Assembly: GCF_902459465.1 (NCBI RefSeq)
Contig: NC_047066.1
Coordinates: 11,473,047 to 11,537,046, forward strand
Direction: 5' to 3'
DNA: 64,000 bases
From: Asterias rubens
Lineage: Eukaryota; Echinodermata; Asteroidea; Forcipulatida; Asteriidae
A program made the translations under genes and the position numbers. Under the pieces are notes generated by a model. The model was not told where the DNA came from. It searched no databases and was given only the letters and a program-made list of their open reading frames with translations. This document shows positions 24,780-35,379 of the stretch, in pieces (the first letter of the stretch is position 1; each line of letters starts with the position of its first letter).

Positions 24780-25385
24780 GCCACCCAGCAAGCTCGCCAC
24801 CGCCCCCTGCAAAGTCTCCCCCTAACCGGCTCATCGCACGGGTCGTTACAAAGTTGCCCCCTGACAATGTCGCTCCTAACAATGTCGCCCCCTGGCAAAG
24901 TCTCCCCAGAAAATAAGTAAGGATTCTTGCGGTAGTACAATGTGTATTCAATTAATATTGTATTGGAAAGAATATAAAGTAGAGCCTACTGACAATGTCG
25001 CCCCGGCCAATGTCGCCCCCTTACGAAGTCGCCCCCAGAAAATAATTAACTGTTTCTATGGTGGATACTTTGTGGAAATTAAATATTCTTTCGGTAATGG
25101 CTTAATTATTGTATTGGAAAGAATATAAGTTAAAGTCTGCTTGAGGAAAAAAGTCATCAATAATAATAAACTCCATGCACAAAGTTCAAATTTTTGGTAA
25201 ATGATTTTATTAACGTCGCTCAATTTAAATTTTAACACCAAACCAATACTTAATCTTGTTTTTTTAACAAATAATATTAATAGGCTAAATAGCAATTACT
25301 GAATTACAGATGTAACATTTTACAACAAATCGTAGACTAACTGTTTCTATAGTGGATACTTGGTGGAAAGCTTAATAATGAGTTT
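24780..25385. repeat. Degenerate local repeat cluster with AATGTCGCCCCC units
   Basis: Short tandem units such as GACAATGTCGCCCC, AACAATGTCGCCCCC and ACGAAGTCGCCCCC cluster at 24795-24910 and 24990-25045, each followed by CAGAAAATAA. The intervening TTGTATTGGAAAGAATATAA recurs at about 24957 and 25110, and AACTGTTTCTATGGTGGATAC recurs near 25048 and 25338. The cluster therefore duplicated in steps. No gene is seen. Confidence 0.6.
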
Positions 25386-25760
25386 CTAAGTGCAAAACTA
25401 AAATAACAATGAGAATGATTTTTTGACATTATCTCAGAAGTTAATAATAATCACCGTTTAAAAAAGACATCTTTCTAAAGCATAATTCAGGTGAACTGAA
25501 ACAAAATGTTAGAAAATGAACTTTCCTTTGCAGTTTGTGTAAGAAAATTTCTATTTATTATAGGGGAATTTTACTTGTATCTTATCATACCTCTTTTTTA
25601 AATATAATGATAGCCCAAACATATTTTTATGGTTCTTAATTTTTAGGAAATATTTCTCATTATAAGTATTGCTTTACTTGATTGGCTTCGCCTCGGATTC
25701 CATTTCCCCCCTCGGGTGTACAAAACGCCAGGACCCGTCACAGCTTGCAACAACTGTATA
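25386..25760. other. AT-rich stretch, no feature seen
   Basis: Low-complexity AT-rich DNA without convincing exons, RNA genes or repeats. Confidence 0.5.
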
Positions 25761-25764
25761 ATGT

Positions 25765-27060
25765 ACCCAATTCAATTAGAAGGTCAAGCTCAGTACACAA
25801 ATCAAAGTCTGTCTTTGTAAAAATTCATCACATCTCAATTTTCAACAATAATATTATTTATTAAAACCTTTAAGAAACACATTGCTTTTATATTTGGCTC
25901 TTTGGACTGTGAAGATCGCAAAATCACAAAATCTTTCCAACCATGTAGGCCTATTCTTTCCATAGCAAGAACTTCCTATAGCACAAAACACCAAACCCAA
26001 ATGCAACATGTCCCTTTAAGCATGTGAGGTAATTCAACATTAAAAAGTCAGGCTCAGTACTTATTATCAAACCTTGTTGAAAATTCATCACATCTCAAAT
26101 TTCGATCACATTGTCATCAAAACCTTCTCCAAGAGAAACATTGCTGTTAGATTTAACGCTTTGGACTATGACATTATTTGTTACATGTACATGGGCAATT
26201 ATATCCACACTAATGGGCAAAAACGTGCGACATGGAAAGGGAATGTTGGATAGTCACAAAATTAAGTTTGTTGTCATGTATTTTGGTCTGTGTACATTCA
26301 GAAGCAGATGAGGATTGTGGTTAACAAAAAAAAGATGCCTGTCTTACAAAGTTATCCCTTTGGTCCATTAGTGTGGAATTGCCCACATGTATGATATGAA
26401 TATGGGCCCAGTTAAATAAAGCATAAAAGCAAAACAACTTGCTCAGCACAGAAAAGTATTGCTTAACAGAAACAGGTTTCCACCCAAAATAACATAGCAA
26501 ATAAATTTGTCAAGAGGTGTTTTCTGCATGCCTAACAGCTTTATGAAATAGGGCCTTGGTTGGAAACATGTTTTGGAAGTAGTGTATAATTATCAACACT
26601 AAAAGGTGCGTCAAATCTGTGTGGTTTTCCTTATACTTTGTGTTTTGTGGAGTCAAAAATTCTTTTTACTTTGTGAACTAAAATAGTCCGCCATTTTTAG
26701 GAGTCCATAATTTGCTTCAACAGAATGACAGACTATGTTACTTAAAGAGAGTATAAAAAGAAAACCAAACAATTTCCAGGTACATGTTTATCTGTGTGGA
26801 TCATTTATTTATTTATTTTAAAACATATTTTCAACCATATCCATTTCACAGCAAGCACTTTCTAAAGCCCAAAACAGTAACACCCAACTCGAAAGCGACG
26901 TGTCCCCTTTAGGCATGGGGGATAATTCAACAATAAAAAGTCGTACTCGGTACTTTTTATCAAACCTTGTTGAAAATTCATCACATCTCAAATTTCAACA
27001 ATTTCAATCACATAGTCATCAAAACCTTCTTCAAGAGACACATTGCTTTTAGATTTGTGT
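25765..27060. repeat. Local dispersed duplication, three copies
   Basis: A block containing AAATTCATCACATCTCAA, CATCAAAACCTTC and GAGA.ACATTGCT is present around 25765-25905, 26030-26165 and 26925-27055. The second and third are preceded by a matched segment (GCAAGAACTTCCTATAGC at about 25969 and GCAAGCACTTTCTAAAGC at about 26851), so a segment of about 230 bp was copied some 880 bp away. The copies are diverged and no gene is seen in them. Confidence 0.6.
26404..26556. mobile_element. GGGCCCAATTTCAT-family foldback element, diverged
   Basis: Starts GGGCCCAGTTAAATAAAGC and ends AGCTTTATGAAATAGGGCC, an inverted pair, with internal AGCA/TGCT-rich arms. Compare the better preserved copy at 38344-38585. 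Confidence 0.6.
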
Positions 27061-27630
27061 GTAATTATCAACACCAATGTGCCTCAAAACTGTGTGGTTT
27101 TCCTTTTACTTTGTGTTTTGTGGAGTCAAAAATTCCATAATACTTATACTGTGCACTAAAATAGTCTGCCATTTTGAGGAGTCATGAATTTGCTTCAACA
27201 AAAATGGCAGGTTGTGTTATAGTTCAAGAGGGTTACAAGAAAATACAAACGATTTCCAGGTATATTTTTGTGGAAAATTATTTTCTAATTTCAATCATAT
27301 TGTCAGCAATTTCACGAAGGGCCAAAAAAGCAGCAAAATATGTCTTTTTCGAGAAAACCACGTTTTAAGTTTAGCTAGTTTTGAAACTACTAGTTGGTAG
27401 ACTATTCCAAATTTAATCTCGGAATTTTTTACATGTCAGGGAAGAAGTGATCCTAAAAACTGTGAGGTTTTCCAAATACTTTGTGAACTATGATGGTCTG
27501 CCATTTTGGGGAGTCAAACTACTGCTTCAACAAAATGGCAGATCATGTTAGTTCAAGACGGCCAAGGAAAACTAAACAATTTCCAGGTGTATTTGTGTGG
27601 ATCATTATTTTCTAAATTTAAAACATCTTT
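26570..27630. repeat. Diverged fragments of the 29.3-kb foldback family
   Basis: Three segments (about 26595-26780, 27065-27260 and 27440-27600) each contain GTGTGGTTTTCC or GTGAGGTTTTCC, ACTTTGTG, GGAGTCAAA and TTTCCAGGTA, in the order found in the arms of the TTAA-flanked element at 29285-29672. The terminal repeats are lost. Small open frames in this stretch have no domain support. Confidence 0.5.
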
Positions 27631-27988
27631 GGATGACAGTAATTTAAGAGCGGCATATAGGGTAGAGACATGGGCCTTCGGTGATACATGTAGATGTTCA
27701 TCCATGACTGCACAGAGATTTCTGGCTTTCGTTGAGTGGTTTCACATCACCAACCGTGATGGAAATGACTGGAAGTGGCTGTTGTGAAAATCTTGATGTA
27801 AAATGAAGAACCAATGCTTTGCAGCATTAAGCATCATCTTGTTTGCAGTGGCTCTTTGGTGAATGTCCTTGATGCATGCATTGAGTTTCATTAGTACAGT
27901 GTTGCAGTCTGGCATAAACATGTGTCCGTGGTCGCCTCATGCTCACATTGTAATGGGGCCGCATTCCTGGAGTCACCCTCCTCATCAC

Positions 27989-28036
27989 CTGTTCTCTTTC
28001 AATCTCTCCCAATGTGGAGAAGATGTTATCAAAGTA
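27989..28036 (-). CDS. Candidate small exon, gene unknown
   Basis: Read on the minus strand, a strong acceptor (TTTTTTATTATCTTGCAG) is followed by 16 open codons, YFDNIFSTLGEIEREQ, and a possible donor GTGATG. The length is a multiple of three. It might belong to the minus-strand gene whose exons lie at 31481-31634 and 33868-34007, but I cannot join the phases through the intervening segment. Treat it as a weak prediction. Confidence 0.25.
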
Positions 28037-28044
28037 CTGCAAGA

Positions 28045-28772
28045 TAATAAAAAAATCAAAGAAAAACAAATAACTAGTAGAAATAATTATTGGTTACCTC
28101 ACCTCTGTAGGTAATCGAGACTTTCCACCCCCTCAGCTTTATTATGGAAACATAATGAACTTACTTCTGTTTTGTGTTTTAAAAAAAAGGTATGAGTTCA
28201 CTCTTAATCGCAAAACCTTGGCCAAGGCTAAGGGTGATAATCTAATACTAATAATTTACCATTCGGACAACCTCTCATTGAGCCAAATACAGTGATGGCA
28301 ACCTGCTCCATCATTTGTAAATTAAGGACAAAAGGTCTGGAATCCGGAATTACACAATATCCCCCAGAAAGGGAGATTAAAGTACCCTCCATATTTTTTC
28401 ATGAGGGATTCAAAGCATCGCACGGTATAGGTGCCTGCCTAGCCTGTGCATGCAGCACAATAGATTTCCCGGTTCAAATAATATGGCCAACTGACCATAA
28501 AAAAAATGGATACTCTGAGTTGTTCCGAGCGTTTGTAAGTTGGCCAACATAAGCTAGTTTGAATAAGATTTTACTTTTTTTTGTATACACCATCAGACAT
28601 GGTTAAAATAACGAGAATGTATGGACCAAATTGCACAGTTTTCGCATGGGGCACTTTCGTAATATTTGCAGGATCTACATGCAGATTTGACATGGTTGTT
28701 CTGATGCAATTAACTTTGATCAAAGGTTTTATATAAACACCATCAAAATACCTTCCCTATAGCATCTGCACT
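28045..28772. other. Stretch without recognised feature
   Basis: An 86-codon plus-strand frame at 28292-28552 has no motif, splice sites or composition that support it. Otherwise AT-rich DNA. Confidence 0.45.
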
Positions 28773-28919
28773 CAGGCCTGGAATAACATGCTTGCTACGG
28801 AGACCATCGGTCTCCATTGCCCCATGTATTGGCCTTGGTGCCTTCAAAAGTTTCCCACTGAAGTGCCCTTTGCAAAATGCAAATGACCTTGCCCTTCCAA
28901 CATGAAATTCCAGGCCTGC
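28773..28919. mobile_element. Short MITE with CAGGCCTGGAAT / ATTCCAGGCCTG ends
   Basis: 147-bp segment whose ends are inverted repeats (left CAGGCCTGGAATAACATG, right CATGAAATTCCAGGCCTG). The interior contains GCCTTGGTGCC and AAGTGCCCTTTG. Related sequence (GGGCAAGGGCACCAAGGCA and its complement) occurs at 33219-33395 and 38206-38340. Confidence 0.65.
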
Positions 28920-29239
28920 TCATGAGTCGGTCTACACTGCTGCCCCTTTCAATGTTCGATTTATCTTTTACATAAGGATTTGTTGTGATAATAATTCTGA
29001 GCAGTATTACCTGAGCATCCCTTGTCGCTAGGCAACATCTGAGCAGAACACAAACAACTGAAGAGGTTTTCCATCATCTCATTTTCTTATGTGCTTGTCT
29101 TGTCATTTCTCTTTTAGACCTGTAAAGAAAACAATTTTGGGTTGAAAAACAAAATTGACTAGAGTGGGACTCGAACTGTGTCATATATGATCCCTGGCTA
29201 CACGACAGTTTAAAACGATGTATGTACAAAATAGGGACA

Positions 29240-29284
29240 CCGACATAGGTCTAGATAGCTCAGTTGGTATAGAGTGCTGACACA
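29240..29284 (+). mobile_element. tRNA-like SINE head, interrupted
   Basis: TAGCTCAGTTGGTATAGAG resembles the D-arm and A box of a tRNA. The sequence is broken at TTAA by the 388-bp foldback element that follows, and no B box was found beyond it, so the SINE is incomplete. Confidence 0.4.
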
Positions 29285-29672
29285 TTAAAGGAACACGTTG
29301 CCTTGGATCGGACGAGTGGGTCTATAAAAAGCGTTTGTAACCATTTGTTATAAAATGCATATTGTTGGAAAGATGTTTTAAAAGTAGAATACAATGATCC
29401 ACACATATTTGCGTCGAAGTTGCATGGTTTTCCTTTTACTTTGTGAACTTACACAGTCGGCCATTTATGGGAGTCCAAAATTTGACTCCCATAAATGGCC
29501 GATGGTGTTTGTCGACAAGGTATGAAGAAAACTACGAAATTTCGAGGCAACTTTGTGTGGATTATTATATTCTACTTTTAAAACATCTTTCTGATCAATG
29601 CATTTTATAACAAACGGTTACAACACTTTTCAAAAACCAGCTCGACTGATCCAAGGCAACGTGCTCCTTTAA
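29285..29672. mobile_element. TTAA-flanked foldback MITE, 388 bp
   Basis: Begins TTAA then AGGAACACGTTGCCTTGG and ends with the complement CCAAGGCAACGTGCTCC then TTTAA. The arms stay complementary for most of their length, with a centre at 29460-29505 where CCATTTATGGGAGTCCAAA faces its own complement. TTAA at both ends is consistent with a piggyBac-like target preference, although a TA duplication cannot be excluded. It has no coding capacity. Confidence 0.85.
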
Positions 29673-30169
29673 TCCATTTATTAAAAACATTTATGTTTAA
29701 GTACATGGGTGTCAAATTGCCTGTGTTTCGATGCAAAACATTTCAAATGAATCATGCTTTTATATGATGACCTAAAACTGTATGCAATTAGCATTCCGCA
29801 AGATCGAAAAACATTGAGAGGGGACCAGTAGCTCTATCTTGATGCATCTTTTTACAGTACGCTCTGTATAGTCTTCACCATAAGATGGATCAATCACAGG
29901 ATTAACTTAAAAAAGCAATATAGGATATTTCAAAGTTACACTTCAAGAGGTGTGTTTTGGCGACAGTAACCAATACAAATTTTGATTATTGGCCTGTGAT
30001 TAACCGTTGGCTAATTCAACCAACAAAATTATTGGTTACAACCGCCAAAACGCACCGCTGGGGTTATGATCGCACGAGGCATTCTGATAAAGAAAAACAG
30101 TGAAATCATTCAATTGGTGACAATGAAACACCCTGAATATATTCATGCATACCTACAGACATGGCTTCA
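29673..30169. other. Stretch without recognised gene
   Basis: AT-rich DNA. A possible imperfect inverted pair (TTGATTATTGGCCTGTGATT and nearby AACCAACAAAATTATTGG) lies near 29975-30055, but its limits are unclear. Confidence 0.4.
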
Positions 30170-30392
30170 TGGCTCTACTTACTGCAGAATTCTGTGCTAA
30201 CGATCACGAATCTCTGCTTACGAGCAAGCGCCGAGTTTCTGCCCTAGCCTTGTAAGTGTAGAATGCCTAGTAACAGGGAGTACGCACGCGCAGAAGCCAA
30301 AATTCACCGCTAACCCGTGAAATACGCGTGTCGTAACCTCCGTAACCTTGATTCTGTCCTTACGGTAAGCAGAGCCATAAAATTGGGCCCTG
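30170..30392. mobile_element. Foldback element with GGCTCTACTTAC / GTAAGCAGAGCC ends
   Basis: Left end ATGGCTCTACTTACTGCAGA and right end TACGGTAAGCAGAGCCATAA are inverted repeats, followed by AATTGGGCCC. The interior is GC-richer than the surroundings (GTACGCACGCGCAGAAGCC). The right end recurs at about 39505-39535. Confidence 0.6.
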
Positions 30393-30774
30393 TCGTAAGC
30401 TAATTTATTTAAAGATAGAATAACAACAAACTTGACTGCAACTTACCATGTGTGTATTGCAGGATGATGGCATATTTCACTAATTTCAGTAAAGCTTCTA
30501 TGGCACTTTATGTACTCGTGTCTCTTCAGCAGCCATTTCAGGGGAGGCCTTGCAGGTGGGCTGCCTCCCCACACATCTTCCTGCACATCTCAGAGTGTCA
30601 TCTTCTCAAGGATTCCTACCAGTAAAACAAAAAAAATATTGGGATTGAGCAAAGAAAAAAATGCCCAGTCTGTTTACCTTGAGGTTTATTATTTGATAAG
30701 TAAAATAAATAAAGAATACAACACATGATAAAACAACTTATTGACCCAAACGACATGATGTCATAATAATATTT

Positions 30775-31030
30775 GTAGTAATAACTAGTTCTTATATAGA
30801 GCACATTTCACAATAACCCTCTCAAGGCGCTTTACATTATTGCATTGGTCAATTGGCCATAACATTCTTTTAATCTGTCTCAGCTCCCTTGGGGGTATAC
30901 AACCTGGGCAACCCTATGCTCTAAGGGCTTTTCATACACAGTATCAACCTCTACCCTAGCTGGTACCCACTTATAGTGTCCCGACCGGAATTTGAATACA
31001 CACTTCGATGACCTAACCACCAGAACTTAA
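30775..31030. mobile_element. GCGC-type dispersed repeat with tRNA-like B box
   Basis: Runs from CTTATATAGAGCACATTTCAC through CTCAAGGCGCTTTACA, CAGCTCCCTTGGGGGTAT and TGGTACCCACTTATAG to CGACCGGAATTTGAATAC. The same ordered landmarks occur at 47625-47935, where the end reads GGGATTCGAACCC, the complement of a tRNA B box. I infer a tRNA-derived SINE-like element on the minus strand. Confidence 0.65.
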
Positions 31031-31480
31031 ATTTGATGATCAGGAAAATCTTTGTTGCGCCATTTTGAGAGTGTTGTACAATGAATTCCTCCATGATTGT
31101 GCAGTTAGTGAACATATTAGGTGACACTCAATCCATTAAAAACAGATTTTTAAATGCCTACCATAAAATTCATATGCAATTTTACTCCCATAACGGCAAA
31201 TGCTGCAATCAGCAGCCTTAAATGACAATGATGCAGTGGGTCAAATACTCATTTTCATTACTAAAATTAGTTGACATTTTTGGCAATCTCAAATATTAGT
31301 AAAATGTTTTTCAAGTAACAGAGCCTTATCCCAAGCCCAAGCGGGTTGCTGGCAAAAAATTAATGTCCACATAAAAACATTCTGACTTTCTAAAACAGAT
31401 ACTTTCTTCCTATTCAAGGTATTAAACCTGCCTTGCTAACACAAAAAATAAACTTGGAAGGGGGTGGGGGGACATCAAAC
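31031..31480. other. Stretch without recognised gene, possible intron
   Basis: AT-rich DNA downstream (minus-strand sense) of the exon at 31481-31634. No exon or repeat stands out. Confidence 0.4.
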
Positions 31481-31634
31481 CTTTTTCAATTCTTCTTCCT
31501 CAAGCCGCAACCTCTCATCTGCCTCTCGCTTTTTTCTCTCCGACTCTTTTTTACTCATCTCTAAGACTTTTTTGGTCTCGTCATCGTCTGAGTCTGTGTT
31601 ACTTTCCAGGAGAATGGTTTGCCTTGGTTGTTTA
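31481..31634 (-). CDS. Exon 2 of a small acidic/charged UIM-like protein gene
   Basis: Minus strand: acceptor CACTTTTTGTGGCAG, then one base and 51 codons. The peptide starts KQPRQTILLESNTDSDDDET and ends in RLRLEEEELKK. The block DDDETKKVLEMSKKES fits the ubiquitin-interacting motif pattern (acidic run, hydrophobic residues, then a conserved Ser), although Val replaces the usual Ala. A helical, very charged tail follows. The first base completes the codon left open by the exon at 33868-34007, which supports the join. The end is uncertain: either a weak donor (GTTTGA) after KK, or read-through to a stop at 31475-31477 after one more codon. I do not recognise the gene. Confidence 0.55.
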
Positions 31635-31679
31635 CTGCCACAAAAAGTGAGGAGAAACAAAATCAATTAACAAATTGTC

Positions 31680-32251
31680 ACATGTTTTGTTCTCAATTTA
31701 TATTTGGTTTACCGTAACACCATGTGTATAATCTACTTACTGGTTACATGATTACATTAAGTTGAGAACTTGTCTTGCTATATATTCTACTATCGCAATT
31801 GTTTGCATATTGTCAGGTAAGGGTTGAAAACAAATATATTAACCTCCATTATATACATATTTAACCTATTTATCATTTACAAAGCGGCAATAAATTCACC
31901 AACAGTGACACCACAGGCCAAAAACAAAAATCGGATATAGTATAAAGGTATTAAAATGGAAGAAAACTTAATAAGCAGTGGTATCAATGTAATGTGACGT
32001 CTAACCTTACACTCTAACTAGGCCTAATTGGGGGATAATGATGTAAAAGCTCCTATTCTAATCTAATTGATGAGCTAATACACCCAAACTATAGTATCAA
32101 TAATAATACGAGACATTTATATGGCAACATTTGCGCAACTCAAAACATAAAACAATAAACAAATATACACAAAGCGATTGTTACAATAGAAAGCAAACTA
32201 CGTATACGAGTCTCAAAACAACATTGATAAAGAAGCACAAGACATACCAAC
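31680..32251. other. AT-rich intron-like stretch
   Basis: Lies between the two joined minus-strand exons at 31481-31634 and 33868-34007, so it is probably intronic. No repeat or RNA feature is seen. Confidence 0.4.
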
Positions 32252-32414
32252 CGTCGATTTCACAAAACTCTTCCTAACTTAAGACTAATCCTAGGACTTA
32301 GGACGAGTCCCAAACCTGCACTGTAGCATGCAGACCTTTACATTTATTTTAAGTTAGGACGAGTTTCGTACTAACTCGAGATAAGACGAGTCCTAACTCT
32401 TTGTGAAATCAACC
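32252..32414. mobile_element. Foldback MITE, GTCGATTTCACAAA family, copy 1
   Basis: Ends CGTCGATTTCACAAAACTC and CTCTTTGTGAAATCAAC are inverted repeats. The arms repeat GAGTCCTAAC/TTAGGACGAGTC motifs, and the centre contains CTGCACTGTAGCATGCAGAC. A second copy at 48585-48749 shares all of these. Confidence 0.8.
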
Positions 32415-32595
32415 CCAGGCATGTTAGTATTAACTATCCATGACAAAAATGAGGAAAAGAGAAAACCAGGCAAGAAAAACAGAAGAAAAGATAATATTCC
32501 TGTACTTTTGTACACAGAAAGTGAAATATAAAGGAGGAAAATCAAAACCCAAAAAGAGGAAGTCATCTGAAAGGACAAAACTTAAACATATAAGA

Positions 32596-32905
32596 AGTCT
32601 GCAATGGGTTTTGAATTATAAAAATCATCTGGAAGATAACAATGAATGAAAAATGCATACATGTTTCAATGAGGATGACAGATAAAAACAAACAAAACTT
32701 AGTCTGCAATGGGTTTTGAATTACAAAAAATCATCTGGAAGATAACAATGAATGATAAAAGGCATACATGTTTCAATATGAGGGTGACAGATAAAAACAA
32801 ACAAAACTTAGAAGTCTGCAATGGGTTTTGAATTTTAACAAAATAAACTGGAAGAAAACAGTGAATGAAAAAAACATATTTCAATATGAGGGTGACAGAT
32901 AAAAG
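32596..32905. repeat. Three tandem copies of a ~105-112 bp unit
   Basis: AGTCTGCAATGGGTTTTGAA starts at 32596, 32701 and 32813. Each copy contains CTGGAAGATAACAATGAATG (or a variant) and GGGTGACAGATAAAA. Divergence is low, so the duplication is fairly recent. Confidence 0.85.
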
Positions 32906-33169
32906 CATCCATTTAAATAGTATTGAGGGAAAAATATGTTTATAAATTTACAAACCAAAATAAGAAACATTTCATAAACAAGAAATCAAATGACATGTGA
33001 CAGGCATTTTACATAAATTAATGCCTTATCAACATTCAACAATATTCAAACAAAAGTATACAATATGAACAACGATCAATTAAAACCACAATTTTAAGTC
33101 TTGTAATGTACATGTATAATATCAAATAATAAACCACAAGGGAAACCGATCAGGTAAATTTTTCAATGA

Positions 33170-33235
33170 TTCCGGGAGCAGGATTTGAACCAACGAACTC
33201 CAAATTAACGTGCCAGCACTCAAGGCCTTATACTT
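33170..33235 (-). mobile_element. tRNA-derived SINE fragment (B box)
   Basis: On the minus strand, GTTGGTTCAAATCCTGCTCC resembles a tRNA T-arm with the RNA polymerase III B box. There is no full cloverleaf, so it is not a functional tRNA. Confidence 0.45.
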
Positions 33236-33395
33236 CACGAAAGGTAACGAGGGCGATTGCCCCTCTAGTCATTGCCTTTGAAATGCTCCAGTAATTTACA
33301 ATTTCCACATAAGGTGCACCATTACCAAGGGAAAAATGCCTTGGTGCCGGTGCCCTTTCACAAACAAAGCATACAGGCCTGCTAACCCTGTGTTG
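33219..33395. mobile_element. Copy of the AAGGGCACCAAGGC repeat family
   Basis: Shares TCATTGCCTTTGAAATGCT, AATTTACAATTTCCACA, AAATGCCTTGGTGCC and ACAGGCCTGCT with the segment at 38206-38340, in the opposite orientation. It is probably a decayed MITE related to 28773-28919. Confidence 0.55.
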
Positions 33396-33464
33396 GCGGG
33401 CTCTCCATTTTGTCAATATCTTAGTTCAGGGTGCCATGTATTATTGTTTCTACTATATTACCTT

Positions 33465-33596
33465 GGATAACTTTCCGTATGGCGCCACCACTTTTTCACT
33501 CATTTTTACAAAAAGGGATATATCAATCAGGTAAATTAGATACTATATTATTTTATTTCGAATGAAAAAGTGGTGGCGCCATACGGAAACTTTTCC
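33465..33596. mobile_element. Palindromic MITE (CTTTCCGTATGGCGCCACCA), copy 1, 132 bp
   Basis: Left arm GGATAACTTTCCGTATGGCG followed by CCACCACTTTTTCA. The right arm is its complement, TGAAAAAGTGGTGGCGCCAT then ACGGAAACTTTTCC. The loop between holds TAAATTAGATACTATATTAT. The same element in the opposite orientation lies at 60052-60185. Confidence 0.85.
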
Positions 33597-33867
33597 ATTA
33601 CCTTCCAGTATGCACTAATAATCCAATCAAACCAGAGTGTGATATCAGGCGATAACCCAATCACAGTTTTCATATTGCACTCTGAGTATTGTGAGTGTCA
33701 ATGTATCACGCTTCGCATACGGTCAGTGCAAAAGTAACATTCTGAACTTTGCATGGCAACACCAAAAACAAAAACCCAACCTAACCTCATTGACTTGATT
33801 AGGCTGGTAGATAAATAGTTATTGAGTGACATGAAATCACATCGATGATGAGAAAATATTTAAGTAC

Positions 33868-34007
33868 CTGTTGTCGTCATAGTTCAGCCTCTTCCTTGAG
33901 GGCGCAAAACTGAAGCGCGAGGGCTTAAAACGACTCGCTCCTTGCAGACCAATTAGATTCCCTCGTCGACGGGGCTGTGAGGGACAACCTTTGAGTTCTC
34001 TCGGCAT
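33868..34007 (-). CDS. Exon 1 (coding) of the small UIM-like protein gene
   Basis: Minus strand: ATG at 34007-34005, 46 codons plus two bases, then donor GTACTT. The peptide starts MPRELKGCPSQPRRRG and ends in RKRLNYDDN; it is basic, Ser/Arg-rich and probably disordered. Two leftover bases plus the first base of the exon at 31634 make Ser, so the junction reads YDDNSKQPRQ. The frame has a stop upstream of this ATG, which sets the start, although the Kozak context is weak. A second frame across 33925-34167 is also open for 80 codons but lacks an ATG and ends before the donor. It could be used in another transcript. Confidence 0.45.
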
Positions 34008-34329
34008 TGAGTTGTTGTGGCCTTGGAGATGACGTCCCGTTGACTAATGACTTTGGGAGAGATGTTGGACTCTGGGTTTCCTCGGTGCAGTGGTAGTGGA
34101 CGGACAAGTACCTGGGTATGAGGATGCGGCGACGGAGCTTGGAGTACTGGAAGGCGTCAGAAATCAAATTTGTAGCGCTTAAGATGAATGATAATTACCC
34201 TGAAAGAACAAGATAAATTGCCCCACTATCAAGTCCAGAAAACTCATTTGGTTTGACAGGTCGGACAGAGGTGATGAATGATCAAATAATCAAACAAGGA
34301 CAGGAGAATACATGTTGGGAAAATGTTTT

Positions 34330-34412
34330 CCGTCGAGTTGTCCGAACCGTTGAGTTGTCTAAACCATCGAGTTGTCCGAACGGACGAGTTGTCCGGCGGA
34401 CGAGTTGTCTGG
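34330..34412. repeat. Short minisatellite, ~16-17 bp unit
   Basis: Five imperfect copies of CGAGTTGTCCGAACGG and close variants in 34330-34412. Confidence 0.75.
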
Positions 34413-35379
34413 TCTCCGTTCTCCTGGTCACAAGGCGGACATGGGTTCGGGTTATTACAATGTATCTTTAACAGGCTGACTAAATAATGGTGGTGATGAA
34501 GCTTTCCTGTCTAGTTTCTCCTTAGAGGGCTCTTGTGTTATTGTTTCTGGTATTACTCCATTGCTGTACATAACAAATTAAAGAAGAAAACAAAATAAAA
34601 GGTTGTGATAACCTCTGTAGTAAAGCCTTAAAGTAGTATACAGAAAAAAAGTCTTATTCCATACATACCTATAAATTAATTATTATAATGGAAGTGTAGG
34701 AATAATAACCTAAGCCTTAAGGAATTTAGACCCTTTGTTCATTGTTTCCACCAGGTGTAGAACCAACCGATAACTAAACTAGCCTAACTCCTTCCTTAAT
34801 TAATTACCTGAACAAAATTTTGAACATGTAAAACCTAAACATTAAATAAAGTAGGCCCCTTCCATTCTGACTTTTAAAACGACCAGTTCATTGGCAAGTG
34901 ACGGTAACCCTTCTTTATACTTTGCGAGCAAAATGTGGATACATGAAAATGTGTGATACTCGTGTTGTGGGACTGTGTGTGAAAATGAAAGAAAAAATGC
35001 ACTATTCTCTATATAATTCTCTAAACCATTTTTGGGAGGTAGATGGAACAGGAAGAAAATGTGTGATGTCTCAAATTTATTATTATGATTGAATGAGAAA
35101 ACTGGCAGTTCTATGTGACATTGTTTCCAATATGAATAATCCAACCATCGAGGAAAACGCTAACTGACGACATAGACTAGAGTCTGTACTTGCTAACAAT
35201 AACACGGAAATAATGAATGATTTACCATACCAGACACAAAGTGGTCACACCATGCATGCATGCATGCATATCCGGTCATCATCATGATCATGCACCAATT
35301 GTGATCATGTCGTGAAGGTTGCCAATCTATATTCTATGCCTGTTGCGCTGGCGGACGTGTTTCGGCATCTATCCACGCT
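34413..35379. other. Stretch without recognised gene
   Basis: AT-rich DNA. Two overlapping opposite-strand frames at 34842-35144 and 34898-35092 lack motifs. A small CATG-CATG run lies at 35251-35266. Confidence 0.4.

Noticed and set aside
33925..34167. 80-codon minus-strand Ser/Thr-rich frame
   Set aside because: No ATG, and it stops before the donor used by the overlapping frame. Kept only as an alternative in the exon 1 entry.
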